A DNA stretch of 50,644 nucleotides from an uncultured Bacteroidales bacterium (GCA_900539915.1 UQDU01000011.1:1-50644), one strand, 5' to 3'. Positions 41,319 through 50,543 are shown, numbered from the stretch's first letter. Numbers and translations are program-made. The notes: generated from the sequence alone by a model not told the origin.

Positions 41319-43526
41319 ATGATGACAGCAAGCACTGCTATTACTCCAGACCAGACGGCTACCCTCGGACTTAACTCCACGCTTAAGAAATTCTTCGGCT
41401 TCGAGCAGTTCAAGGGTAACCAAGAGGCTATCATCCGAAATCTCGTCTCCGGGCATGATACTTTTGTATTGATGCCGACAGGAGGCGGTAAATCACTGTG
41501 CTATCAGCTCCCTTCTCTGATTATGGAGGGTACGGCAATAGTCATATCGCCGCTGATAGCTCTGATGAAAAATCAGGTTGATGCCATGCGTCAGTTTGGA
41601 GAGGAGGATGACGTGGCACATTTTCTCAACTCGTCATTGTCAAAGTCTGCTGCCGACAAGGTGAGGAGCGACATACTGTCAGGACATACGAAACTCCTGT
41701 ATGTGGCTCCTGAATCACTGACCAAGGAGGAGAATATTGAGTTTCTAAAGACGGTTACCATATCGTTCTATGCCATAGACGAGGCCCACTGTATATCGGA
41801 ATGGGGCCATGACTTCCGCCCGGAATATCGCAAGATACGTCCGATCATCAATGAGATATGCCGTCGGCCCATAATTGCTCTGACTGCCACTGCCACCCCG
41901 AAGGTGCAGCATGACATACAGAAGAATCTCGGCATATTGGATGCCCAGGTATTCAAATCCTCATTTAACAGGCAAAATCTCTATTACGAGATTCGTCATA
42001 AGACATCCGACACAGATAAAGAGATAATCCGCTATATCAAGAACCGCCCGGGCAAATCAGGCATCATATATTGTCTGAGCCGCAAGAAGGTCGAAGAACT
42101 TGCCGATACTCTCAAACTCAACGACATACCGGCACTTCCGTATCATGCCGGGATGGATAGCGCGACGCGCTCGGAGAATCAGGACGCTTTCATACATGAA
42201 AAGGTCGATGTCATAGTGGCGACTATCGCGTTCGGAATGGGTATTGACAAACCCGATGTCAGGTTTGTGATACATTACGACATGCCTAAGTCTCTTGAGG
42301 GTTATTATCAGGAGACGGGACGTGCCGGCCGCGACGGAGGCGAGGGCGAGTGTATCACGTTCTACTCACGAAAGGACTTGCTCCGTATGGAGAAATTCAT
42401 GCAGGGCAAACCTGTCAACGAACAGGAGATAGGCAAACAGCTGCTGCAAGAGACTGCTGCTTATGCCGAGTCAAGCCTATGCCGTCGCAAGATGCTGCTG
42501 CATTACTTCGGCGAGCAATATGATTCGGACAACTGCGGAAACTGCGACAATTGCCGTCATCCCAAGCAGAAGGTCGATTCTACAGAGGAAATCCTGTCAG
42601 TTCTGGAAATCATCGCATCACTCGGCGGCCATATACGCCATGATATGCTGATGGATATACTTCATGGGCGCGAGACATCGTCCGTAAAGGCTTTGGAGTG
42701 TGATTATGCCGATTTATTAGGCAGTTGTGTCAACACAGATGCCAAACGGTTGCAGACCATCATACGCCAGGGCATAATATCAGGTTATATCACTCGCGAT
42801 ATTGACAATTACGGCATGATAAGCCTCACCTCCAAGGGACGTGACTTTCTGGCCAAACCCGGTCGTTTCTATATCCTGGAAGATAATGATTTCAAGGATG
42901 ATGATGTAGCAGACCATCCCGGAGCCACATGTGCGGCTGACATGCAGCTTTTTGCAATATTGAAGAATCTGCGCAAGTCTGTGGCCCAGAAAGCCGGACT
43001 CCCTTCATATATCATATTCCAGGACCAGAGTCTTGAGGCTATGGCGACGTTCTATCCCGTCAGCATGGAAGACCTCGTGGGCATCCCCGGCGTAGGGGAG
43101 GGTAAGGCCAAGAAGTATGGCAAGGAATTTCTTGAACTTATATCACGCTATGTCAAGGACAATGATATCGAGCGTCCTCTCGATGTGAGGGTCAAGACAC
43201 AACCCAACAAGAGCAAGAACAAACTCGCCATCATCAATGCCATAGACCGCATGATTCCTCTTGATGAAGTCGCTGACTCCAAAGGCATGGAGTTTGACGA
43301 ACTTCTGGAGCAGATTGAATCCATAGTGTTCTCGGGCTGTAAGCTTGACATACGGTATTTCCTTAATGACGTCCTTGATGATGACATACAGGATGATATA
43401 CTCAGCTATTTCAAAGAAAGCGAGAGTGAGGACATCGAGGATGCTGTCAAAGAACTCGGAGATGACTACACCGAAGAGGAGATAAGGCTCGTAAGAATCA
43501 GATTCTTCTCGGAATATGCTAATTAA
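41319..43526 (+). CDS. recQ: ATP-dependent DNA helicase RecQ
   Basis: This superfamily 2 helicase is used in recombination and stalled-fork repair. The 735-residue chain has the Walker A motif MPTGGGKS (52-59) and DEAH at 154-157 inside the YAIDEAHCISEWGHDFRPEY type motif. It also has motif VI QETGRAGRDG, a zinc-binding set of cysteines in the NCGNCDNCRHPK area near residue 405, and a winged-helix region. The C-terminal HRDC domain lies around 540-620 (AQKAGLPSYIIFQDQ; IPGVGEGKAKKYG). A tail rich in acidic residues (about 650-735) extends past HRDC. It is followed by ftsE after 13 bases. Confidence 0.95.
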   Translation: MMTASTAITPDQTATLGLNSTLKKFFGFEQFKGNQEAIIRNLVSGHDTFVLMPTGGGKSLCYQLPSLIMEGTAIVISPLIALMKNQVDAMRQFGEEDDVAHFLNSSLSKSAADKVRSDILSGHTKLLYVAPESLTKEENIEFLKTVTISFYAIDEAHCISEWGHDFRPEYRKIRPIINEICRRPIIALTATATPKVQHDIQKNLGILDAQVFKSSFNRQNLYYEIRHKTSDTDKEIIRYIKNRPGKSGIIYCLSRKKVEELADTLKLNDIPALPYHAGMDSATRSENQDAFIHEKVDVIVATIAFGMGIDKPDVRFVIHYDMPKSLEGYYQETGRAGRDGGEGECITFYSRKDLLRMEKFMQGKPVNEQEIGKQLLQETAAYAESSLCRRKMLLHYFGEQYDSDNCGNCDNCRHPKQKVDSTEEILSVLEIIASLGGHIRHDMLMDILHGRETSSVKALECDYADLLGSCVNTDAKRLQTIIRQGIISGYITRDIDNYGMISLTSKGRDFLAKPGRFYILEDNDFKDDDVADHPGATCAADMQLFAILKNLRKSVAQKAGLPSYIIFQDQSLEAMATFYPVSMEDLVGIPGVGEGKAKKYGKEFLELISRYVKDNDIERPLDVRVKTQPNKSKNKLAIINAIDRMIPLDEVADSKGMEFDELLEQIESIVFSGCKLDIRYFLNDVLDDDIQDDILSYFKESESEDIEDAVKELGDDYTEEEIRLVRIRFFSEYAN

Positions 43527-43539
43527 GATTCAGTAGACG

Positions 43540-44256
43540 ATGGATAAAGAAGGAAAAATGATTCAGTATGCCGATGTAGAGCTTCACCGCAAGGAACTTG
43601 TGGTGCTGAAACATGTGGATTTCACTCTTCCTTATGGCGAATTTGTCTACTTGCTCGGGCGCGTGGGCAGCGGCAAAAGCTCGTTTTTGAAATCACTTTA
43701 TGCCGAGGTGCCCATCTATAGCGGCGAGGCGAGGATATTCGACTATGACCTTACGGCTATCCGCCGCAAGCAGATACCTTATCTGCGCCGTAAAATAGGC
43801 ATAGTGTTTCAGGATTTCAGGCTGCTTACCGACCGCAACGTGTATCAGAATCTGAGCTTCGTGTTGGCGGCGACCGGCTGGAAAGACAAGAATGATATAG
43901 ACGAACGCATTGAGACTGTATTGAAAGAGGTAGGAATGCTAAACAAGAGCTACAAGATGCCCCATGAACTCTCCGGGGGCGAACAACAGCGTATTGTCAT
44001 AGCCCGTGCATTGCTCAATTCTCCCGAACTTATTCTTGCCGATGAGCCTACGGGTAATCTTGACCCTGCTACCGGCGAACAGATTGTCGCCCTGCTGCAG
44101 GATATTACAGCGTCCAAGGGTACCAGCGTAATCATGGCCACTCACAATCTGACGTTGGTGCAGCAATTTCCTGCGGCAACATATATCTGCGAGAACAAGC
44201 GTCTGTGTCCCGATACAGACATTGCAACAAAGGATAATAAACAAGTAACAATATAA
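43540..44256 (+). CDS. ftsE: Cell-division ATP-binding protein FtsE
   Basis: This ABC ATPase works with FtsX at the division site to control peptidoglycan hydrolases. The 238-residue chain has Walker A GRVGSGKSS (40-48), the Q-loop GIVFQDFRLL, the LSGGEQQ signature near 144, and Walker B LILADEPTGNLDP. The GRVGSGKSSFLKSLY and FQDFRLL segments fit FtsE over other ABC proteins. ftsX is not next to it here. In Bacteroidales the ftsE gene is commonly found near lysC and apart from ftsX, which matches this window. An ATG six codons later (43558) is an alternative start. Confidence 0.85.
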   Translation: MDKEGKMIQYADVELHRKELVVLKHVDFTLPYGEFVYLLGRVGSGKSSFLKSLYAEVPIYSGEARIFDYDLTAIRRKQIPYLRRKIGIVFQDFRLLTDRNVYQNLSFVLAATGWKDKNDIDERIETVLKEVGMLNKSYKMPHELSGGEQQRIVIARALLNSPELILADEPTGNLDPATGEQIVALLQDITASKGTSVIMATHNLTLVQQFPAATYICENKRLCPDTDIATKDNKQVTI

Positions 44257-44305
44257 ATACTGACCGTTTTCTCATAAACGACGCAAACAAACACAACTAC
44301 AACAC

Positions 44306-45622
44306 ATGAAAGTCCTGAAATTCGGAGGCACTTCCGTTGGCTCTGCTCAAAGAATCAAAGACGTTGCCAAACTCGTGCAACAGCGAGGCAAAAACATCAT
44401 CGTACTGTCTGCTATGTCAGGTACGACCAATCAGCTGGTGGAAATCAGCGGCTATCTTTATAACCATAACATAGCCGGTGCACGCGAATGTATCAATGCA
44501 CTCGAACAGAAATACATGGGCGTGATAGACGAGCTATACTCGAGCGAGGACTACAAGCAGAAGGCCCGTGAAGTGGTAGGCGCATGTCTTGACTACATAC
44601 GTGCTTTTACCAAGGAGGTGTTTACCCTCTTTGAAGAAAAGGCGATACTCAGCCAGGGAGAACTCATGTCGACCAACATGATGAATCTGTATCTTCAGGA
44701 ACAAGGTGTCAATTCCGCACTGCTTCCGGCTCTTGATTTCATGCGTCTTGACAAAAATTCAGAGGCCGACAGCCATTACATACGTGAGAAGCTGACAAAA
44801 ATCCTTGACGAGCACAAGGATGCCGACATCTACATCACCCAAGGTTTCATATGCCTGAACGCTTATGGCGAAATAGACAATCTCGAGCGTGGCGGCAGCG
44901 ACCTGACAGCATCGCTCATCGGCGCAGCCATCAAGGCCGAGGAGATAGAAATCTGGACAGACATCGACGGTATGCACAACAATGACCCTCGTTTTGTCGA
45001 GAAAACAGATCCGGTGAGAAACCTGCACTTTGAAGAAGCTGCCGAGCTCGCATATTTCGGAGCCAAAATACTGCATCCGACATGCGTGCTTCCGGCAAAG
45101 CTCAACAATATACCTGTCAGACTGCTCAACACCATGCAGCCTGACGCTCCCGGCACCAAAATCGACAATACCCAAGGGTCGTGTGCCATCAAGGCTGTGG
45201 CTGCAAAGGACAATATCACAGCTATCAAAATCAAGAGCGGACGTATGCTTCTTGCCTACGGTTTCCTCCGCAAGGTGTTTGAGATATTCGAGATGTACAA
45301 GACACCTATCGATATGATTGCGACATCAGAGGTGGGCGTTTCGGTCACTATCGACAACCGCAAGCATCTTGATGAAATCACCAACGAGCTGAAGAAACTC
45401 GGCACCGTGACAGTCGACGAAGATATGGTCATCATATGTATCGTCGGAGATCTTGAGTGGAAAAACCGCGGCTTTGAAGCTGAAGCCCTGGATGCTCTCA
45501 AGGAGGTGCCTATCCGCATGATTTCGTATGGCGGAAGCAACTACAACATCTCGGTGCTTGTGCGTAAGGAAGACAAAGTGGCGGCTCTGAATCTGCTGAG
45601 TGCGCGGCTTTTCAACAAATAG
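44306..45622 (+). CDS. lysC: Aspartate kinase with ACT domains
   Basis: This monofunctional aspartokinase starts the aspartate family pathway (lysine, diaminopimelate, methionine, threonine). The 438-residue chain has the catalytic KFGGTSVG loop (5-12), the ERGGSDLTA motif and IEIWTDIDGMHNNDPR. Two C-terminal ACT domains follow (about 300-435; EVGVSVTIDNRKHLDEITNEL is in the first). Those domains usually give feedback control by end products. A terminator at 45634 separates it from lysA, the last enzyme of the lysine branch. Compare the shorter ACT-less paralogue at 31149. Confidence 0.95.
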   Translation: MKVLKFGGTSVGSAQRIKDVAKLVQQRGKNIIVLSAMSGTTNQLVEISGYLYNHNIAGARECINALEQKYMGVIDELYSSEDYKQKAREVVGACLDYIRAFTKEVFTLFEEKAILSQGELMSTNMMNLYLQEQGVNSALLPALDFMRLDKNSEADSHYIREKLTKILDEHKDADIYITQGFICLNAYGEIDNLERGGSDLTASLIGAAIKAEEIEIWTDIDGMHNNDPRFVEKTDPVRNLHFEEAAELAYFGAKILHPTCVLPAKLNNIPVRLLNTMQPDAPGTKIDNTQGSCAIKAVAAKDNITAIKIKSGRMLLAYGFLRKVFEIFEMYKTPIDMIATSEVGVSVTIDNRKHLDEITNELKKLGTVTVDEDMVIICIVGDLEWKNRGFEAEALDALKEVPIRMISYGGSNYNISVLVRKEDKVAALNLLSARLFNK

Positions 45623-45633
45623 AATATCATCAT

Positions 45634-45671
45634 GGTCTCCGACTGCCGGGCAGGCAGCGGAGACCTTTTCT
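45634..45671 (+). terminator. Intrinsic terminator after lysC
   Basis: A GC-rich stem is formed by GGTCTCCG (45634-45641) with CGGAGACC (45658-45665), plus CTGCC with GGCAG inside and one unpaired A. It is followed by TTTTCTTCTT. It ends the clpP-to-lysC run. Confidence 0.92.
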
Positions 45672-45693
45672 TCTTATATACCAATAGGGACAT

Positions 45694-46851
45694 ATGACAA
45701 CATTTCCAATAGGTGCGTTACGCGAACGTCGCACTCCATTTTATTTCTACGACATAGATTTGCTTGATGCCACATTGGCTAAAATCAGGGAGTGCTCCTC
45801 TTATCCGGGATTCCATGTGCATTATGCTGTGAAAGCGAATGTCAATCCTGAGATTCTCAAGATGATATCCAAAGCAGGTTTTGGTGCTGACCTGGTGAGC
45901 GGCGGAGAAATCAAAGCCGCCTTGGATGCAGGCTTCAAGCCGCAGGACATGGTGTTTGCCGGTGTCGGTAAATCAGATTGGGAAATCGAGCTGGCCTTGG
46001 ATGCCGGTATAGGTTGCCTCAATGTGGAGAGCGATGCCGAGCTTGATGCCATCGAGCGTATTGCCGAGCGCAAATGCAAGGTAGCTACTGTGGCTCTGCG
46101 AGTGAATCCCAATATTGATGCCCACACCCATCATTATATCACTACCGGTCTGGCTGAAAACAAATTCGGCATAGCCATGGAGCAGCTGGACCCCATAGTG
46201 CTTCGTGTGGCCAAGAGCCCGGTGCTTGACCTGGCCGGTCTGCATTTCCATATCGGTTCACAGATTACCATCACCGAGCCGTTTAAGATGCTCTGCAACA
46301 AAATCATCGAACTGTGTGAGCATTACCGCAACATGGGCATAGAATTCCGTTCTATCAATGTTGGCGGAGGTCTGGGCATAGATTATGATGACCCCGATGC
46401 CAATCCCATACCTGATTTCGAAAACTATTTCAAGAGTTTCCACGACAATCTGCCTATAGCTCCCGGCCAGCAGCTTCACTTTGAGCTGGGTCGCAGTGTG
46501 GTAGGGCAGTGCGGCTCACTCATAACCTCTGTGATATATGTCAAAGAGGGTGTCAACAAGAAGTTTGCTATAGTTGATGCCGGTTTCTCGGAACTCATTC
46601 GTCCGGCTCTCTATCAGGCTCACCATCTGATCCAGAATCTTACAAGCCACGACAAGCCTGAAAAGTATGACGTGGTGGGTCCGATATGTGAATCGTCGGA
46701 TACATTCGGTGTAGATGAAATGCTGCCCAAAGTCAAGCGCGGCGATATATTTGCGTTGCGCTCAGCCGGCGCTTATGGCGAGATTATGGCAAGCCACTAC
46801 AATTGCCGCAGTCTTAATCCGGCATTCCTTTACTCAAAAAGTAAAGTGTAA
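45694..46851 (+). CDS. lysA: Diaminopimelate decarboxylase
   Basis: This PLP enzyme makes L-lysine from meso-diaminopimelate. The 385-residue chain has a fold-type III alanine-racemase-like barrel: PLP lysine Lys47 in HVHYAVKAN, the glycine-rich GGGLGIDYDDP loop, the FELGRSVVGQ segment, and the active-site Cys in GPICESSDTFG. Length is slightly below the usual 400-420. The ATG lies 22 bases past the lysC terminator, so it may depend on a nearby promoter I could not pick out. Its last 18 bases overlap the opposite-strand DUF5686 gene. Confidence 0.94.
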   Translation: MTTFPIGALRERRTPFYFYDIDLLDATLAKIRECSSYPGFHVHYAVKANVNPEILKMISKAGFGADLVSGGEIKAALDAGFKPQDMVFAGVGKSDWEIELALDAGIGCLNVESDAELDAIERIAERKCKVATVALRVNPNIDAHTHHYITTGLAENKFGIAMEQLDPIVLRVAKSPVLDLAGLHFHIGSQITITEPFKMLCNKIIELCEHYRNMGIEFRSINVGGGLGIDYDDPDANPIPDFENYFKSFHDNLPIAPGQQLHFELGRSVVGQCGSLITSVIYVKEGVNKKFAIVDAGFSELIRPALYQAHHLIQNLTSHDKPEKYDVVGPICESSDTFGVDEMLPKVKRGDIFALRSAGAYGEIMASHYNCRSLNPAFLYSKSKV

Positions 46852-49383
46852 GGCTATCTGCACTCCTGACCGGGAGGCCCCGGGAGTATCAAGATAGGTT
46901 AGTCGCCACACATAGTCGACTCTTAGGACTGTGAGAATATTGTCAAGACCTACCGCGACTTCCATGTAAGGGGTATCGGTCATCGGACGTGTATTCGCAA
47001 TCGCAGGAAATCTGAACAACTCGGGATTATATTCCGGGTTGTTTTTTTTGCTCAGATGTCCCCACAGTCCGCGGAATGTGAATGCTTCGCGAAGTCTCAG
47101 CTTCTTAAGAAAGGGGATATAATTGAATATCGCTCCATTGGCCCAATAGGTTATGTCCCATGACGCATAGCTGTCATTGACAAATTCCATGGGATTCATC
47201 AATGCAAAACTTTCGGGCTGGATAGTATAAGAGAGGTTGGCGTTGGGTATGAGCAGCTGCGGATACGGTGTCTTGGACCATATATGTCCACCTTTGACAT
47301 ATATGTCGGTGTATCCCCATGCCGAAAACCAGAAGCGCTTGATTATGCTCGCTTCCGTGCGGTTAATGGTAAACCGGCTGCCCAGGAAATTCTGAGGACC
47401 ATAGGTGTGTGACAGCGTGAAAATAGGCGCATCCATGTTGATGGGGAACCGGAACGAGCGACCCTGATAAAATGTCTCGCCCGGAGCATATCTCAGCTGT
47501 ATCTGCAAAGTGGTCTGGTCATAATAGGGGTAGGGTACACCTTTCCCATCAATAAACGGCATGAATTCTGTGGCTTCCTGACGCTCGTATCGGGGCTTTA
47601 TGCTTACCGAAAAATTGTTGGCCAGCTCAAGTGTATATCTCAGTTCGGCCACACGGTGGTATGTGATCTGCTTGTCGGCATGGCGAGTCAGTGAAAGAAA
47701 CACATTGTCAGGGTTGGTGAAAAGATACTTTTGCCCGAGTTTGTCAATATCATAAAGATAGGTGGCGGCGATAGAGTGCACCGGGAACTCATAAGCATGG
47801 TATTTTTTAGGCTTGAACGAGTATTCCACATCGGCACTGTATTTCCATCGGTGGTCTTTCAGACCGTATGCTCCATAAGCTTTGAAAAACCAGTGTGGAT
47901 TAAGATTGGCCGTGGTCATTCCGCCGAATCGTAAGCGCGTGCCTTCGAGCGCGTTATAACTTATGGTAGTGTTTAGCGGACCTATGTCAAACTTACTGTT
48001 TTTACCGGTAGGGATATAACCGACAGCAAGTAGCTTGACAAACTTCTCACCCCAATAGTAGAGCTTGTTTTGCCTCAACCGGGCCATCAGGTCGGTCATG
48101 CCGTCCTGGGCTGAGGTGATGACCTCTGGACGTGTGGCGGTCCAATATACGCTGTCACGCTTTTCGGCATCGGCATCCGTAATGACATCTCCCGATGTTT
48201 CATATATGCCTGCATCAGCGGCCTTATCAAAATTGTGGTCAGAATAGACGGTGTGTCGCTCGGAATATATCTCCGGTGTGCCCGGTATGACCTGGGCTTC
48301 TATGGCCAGATCGTCAAGCTGTTTCATGCGCTTGCCATCGGGCGATTTTGTAAACGTCTGGTTAATGCGCAGGTTCTTGATATAGTTGAGATTGATATTC
48401 GATGGCACACGCATCGACACTTTCTTGATAAACATGGACGGGTCGTCCTTGACCACATACATCCGGCCTGTAAAGCCGAAGGTGGATGTGTTGTGTGGGA
48501 CAAATGACAGCACTATACATGTGTCGCGGTCAACCGTGACAGTGTCAGTGAGATAGAATTTATAGAAATCAGCGGCAATGCGTGACAGCGGACTGACAAA
48601 ACGGTTTTGCATCAGAGGGATGTCGTTTTGGTAGAGGTCGACCTCTCTCATTACATCTTCAAAGAATTTCCTCATGCTTTCGGTGTCAGCGATGTCATCA
48701 ATCCCGGCATTGCGGAGGGCTTGGATATGCTCTTTTCGGGCTGTAGGTTGAGCTCGGAAATACATCCGGGAAATCTTTTCGCGTGTCGAAAGATTCAATA
48801 TAGGTTTGCCTGTGATGGCCGATGTGTCGACATAATCAGTCAGAAAAGGGAAGCGCGACATCAGTCCATGCTGTTCTTCAGCATGGAAATCGTTAAGTCC
48901 TAATCGGATACGCTCGTACTTGTCGTAGGAATAATAAGGCGATGACAATGGGTCAGAACGGTCGTCTCCCTCTCTGATTTTTTGCATCAGAGCCACTGCC
49001 GGATTGTCTTTTTTTGAATAGTGTTCCTTTGATTTTTTCACCACCACCTCGCTGAGCATAAGGCCTTCAGGATTCATGTCGATAGTGACAGAATTGCCTT
49101 CCGTTGGGGAAAACTCAAGCAGTTTCGGCTCGTAGCCTATGGAGGTCACATAGTAGTGGGTGAACGGACGTGTAGTGTATATCGCAAAATGCCCCTTTGT
49201 ATCAGTCAGTCCGCCTACTTCAGGGCCTTTGAGCGTGACGGCGGCGTAGGGGATAGGCTCATGCGTCAATGAATCTCTTACCATACCGCTTACCTTGACT
49301 CCGAGTGGCTGTGCCGACATCAGGAAGGGGCAAAAGGCTATGAGAAAGATTAATATTAGGTGTAAATAGGAGCGTTTATCCAC
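46834..49383 (-). CDS. DUF5686 family outer-membrane protein with carboxypeptidase-like domain
   Basis: This 849-residue exported protein has a signal peptide (LILIFLIAFCPFLMSAQ). A carboxypeptidase-regulatory-like beta-sandwich follows (about 30-105, VSGMVRDSLTHEPIPYAAVTL), as in SusC/TonB-type proteins. A long C-terminal region matches DUF5686 and is rich in beta strands, probably an outer-membrane barrel. No TonB-dependent plug motif is seen. Function is unknown; the barrel suggests a surface or porin-like role. It starts at GTG 49383; the next Met lies at the signal-peptide end, so the GTG is needed. It converges with lysA with an 18-base 3' overlap and diverges from the CYTH gene. Confidence 0.85.
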   Translation of the reverse strand: MDKRSYLHLILIFLIAFCPFLMSAQPLGVKVSGMVRDSLTHEPIPYAAVTLKGPEVGGLTDTKGHFAIYTTRPFTHYYVTSIGYEPKLLEFSPTEGNSVTIDMNPEGLMLSEVVVKKSKEHYSKKDNPAVALMQKIREGDDRSDPLSSPYYSYDKYERIRLGLNDFHAEEQHGLMSRFPFLTDYVDTSAITGKPILNLSTREKISRMYFRAQPTARKEHIQALRNAGIDDIADTESMRKFFEDVMREVDLYQNDIPLMQNRFVSPLSRIAADFYKFYLTDTVTVDRDTCIVLSFVPHNTSTFGFTGRMYVVKDDPSMFIKKVSMRVPSNINLNYIKNLRINQTFTKSPDGKRMKQLDDLAIEAQVIPGTPEIYSERHTVYSDHNFDKAADAGIYETSGDVITDADAEKRDSVYWTATRPEVITSAQDGMTDLMARLRQNKLYYWGEKFVKLLAVGYIPTGKNSKFDIGPLNTTISYNALEGTRLRFGGMTTANLNPHWFFKAYGAYGLKDHRWKYSADVEYSFKPKKYHAYEFPVHSIAATYLYDIDKLGQKYLFTNPDNVFLSLTRHADKQITYHRVAELRYTLELANNFSVSIKPRYERQEATEFMPFIDGKGVPYPYYDQTTLQIQLRYAPGETFYQGRSFRFPINMDAPIFTLSHTYGPQNFLGSRFTINRTEASIIKRFWFSAWGYTDIYVKGGHIWSKTPYPQLLIPNANLSYTIQPESFALMNPMEFVNDSYASWDITYWANGAIFNYIPFLKKLRLREAFTFRGLWGHLSKKNNPEYNPELFRFPAIANTRPMTDTPYMEVAVGLDNILTVLRVDYVWRLTYLDTPGASRSGVQIALHFTF

Positions 49384-49393
49384 TATTGTATCG

Positions 49394-49411
49394 TATATTT
49401 GTACAAATTTA
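49394..49411. promoter_or_regulatory. Overlapping face-to-face -7 boxes (DUF5686 / CYTH)
   Basis: TATATTTGT (49394-49402) matches TAnnTTTGY on the plus strand and points to the CYTH gene. The next nine bases, ACAAATTTA (49403-49411), read as TAAATTTGT on the minus strand and point to the DUF5686 gene. Together they form an almost perfect palindrome. No good -33 TTTG is present for either. Confidence 0.55.
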
Positions 49412-49461
49412 GCTATTTATGACATTAGCTCATTGTTAAAAATACATATCAAACATCATAT

Positions 49462-49941
49462 ATGGCTCTTGAGATTGAACGTAAATACCTTGTATACAGT
49501 GACTTATATAGAAATATGGCTATTTCATGCAGTCATATAATACAGGCATATCTTGCCAGGCCGGAGCGTGGAGTCGTGAGAATCCGAATCCGTGATGACA
49601 AGGCGTTTCTCACCGTTAAAAGTCGCAATACGGGAGCTTCGCGCAACGAATGGGAATATCCGATTCCTGTAGCGGATGCTCGCGAGATGATTGAAAAGAT
49701 AAGCGACGGAAAACTTATTGATAAGTCACGATATATAGTGGATTACGGAGGTTACAAATGGGAGATTGATGAATTTCATGGAGCCTTGGAGGGATTGGTG
49801 GTTGCTGAGGTGGAACTGCCATCAGAAAATATCGTGCCGCCGCTGCCTCCGTTCGTAGGGCGAGAAGTCACTGGTGAGCGTAGATTCTATAATTCCGTAT
49901 TACTGGAAATCAAGGCATTGAAAGACCTTAACATGCAGTAA
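49462..49941 (+). CDS. CYTH-domain triphosphate-binding protein
   Basis: This 159-residue CYTH protein belongs to the group of class IV adenylate cyclase and thiamine or inorganic triphosphatase relatives. The N-terminal ExExK signature is E4-I-E6-R-K8, followed by alternating charged strands such as VVRIRIRDDKAFLTVKS and YKWEIDEFHGAL that line the tunnel. It probably acts on a triphosphate (inorganic, or a thiamine or nucleoside form) in the cytosol. Cyclase activity is unlikely without further evidence. It is a single gene, 59 bases past the promoter box, followed by a long non-coding stretch. No terminator with a T-run was found. Confidence 0.88.
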   Translation: MALEIERKYLVYSDLYRNMAISCSHIIQAYLARPERGVVRIRIRDDKAFLTVKSRNTGASRNEWEYPIPVADAREMIEKISDGKLIDKSRYIVDYGGYKWEIDEFHGALEGLVVAEVELPSENIVPPLPPFVGREVTGERRFYNSVLLEIKALKDLNMQ

Positions 49942-50001
49942 TGCAATGTCAGTTAATGCTCGAATGGCGTTCTTATGTAGTAGTGACATTGTGCAGTAAT
50001 G

Positions 50002-50070
50002 TCAGGCTGTGACAATCCCAAGTTCCTCACGCTTTTTCTTGGAAAGGCTGTCAACGATAAGATTGTAACT
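50002..50070 (-). pseudogene. C-terminal remnant of a YjbR/MmcQ-like gene
   Basis: The minus strand encodes 22 residues ending at a stop, beginning SYNLIVDSL and ending KKKREELGIVTA. This resembles the C-terminal helix of YjbR (MmcQ) DNA-binding proteins, which typically ends SY-x-LVV-x-KLPKK-x-RxxLGL. A TAG stop precedes the serine codon directly, and no YjbR-like sequence follows upstream in any frame I tried. It looks like a decayed gene end. The match is from memory and short, so chance is possible. Confidence 0.4.
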
Positions 50071-50177
50071 CTACATTCATATATTTTGTGTATTTATCCA
50101 TGTGTGATAACGGACAATGCCAGCTATAAGTTGCACTGAAACGTATGATTCTCTGCCTTTTGACGCTCGGATTATCT

Positions 50178-50229
50178 GTTATTTAAAAATGTGTACGTGA
50201 TTTACATAACCAGCATTATGTTAAATAAC
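50178..50229. repeat. Inverted repeat GTTATTTAA / TTAAATAAC
   Basis: Nine-base perfect arms lie at 50178-50186 and 50221-50229 around a 34-base loop. The loop carries a smaller CATAA / TTATG pair. There is no T-run after it, so it is not a normal terminator. It could be an operator, a recombination site or chance. Confidence 0.4.
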
Positions 50230-50339
50230 GCACGCGGTTAAAATTAGCCTGAGGGATATAGTATCCCCGTTCTGCTTATTGATTGATTTATTGAATGACT
50301 GGTCTGTCATGTTTGTATGTTGCTCTTGATTTGCTCTTA

Positions 50340-50543
50340 CATAATTATTGAATCACTTTTGGATATAGATACGCTTTTGCCTAATTCTCGATTCGTTCTG
50401 CATAATTGTTGAGTCACTTTTGGATATAGATGCACTCTTGCCTAATTCTCGATTCGTTATTTCACAATTGTAGAATCCCTTTTGAGTATGAATTACTCTT
50501 GGTTAATTCTTGGATCATTCTTGCTTAATTTTTGATTTGTTTT
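50340..50543. repeat. Degenerate 61-base tandem repeat, about 3.3 copies
   Basis: Copies start at 50340, 50401 and 50463, with a partial one ending near 50543. Each contains two related cores of the form TAATTnTnGAATC. Core starts at 50342, 50382, 50403, 50443, 50465, 50504 and 50526 give spacings 40, 21, 40, 22, 39 and 22. Copies 1 and 2 are nearly identical; copy 3 is more diverged. A 61-base period breaks reading frame, so this is not a coding repeat. Confidence 0.75.
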
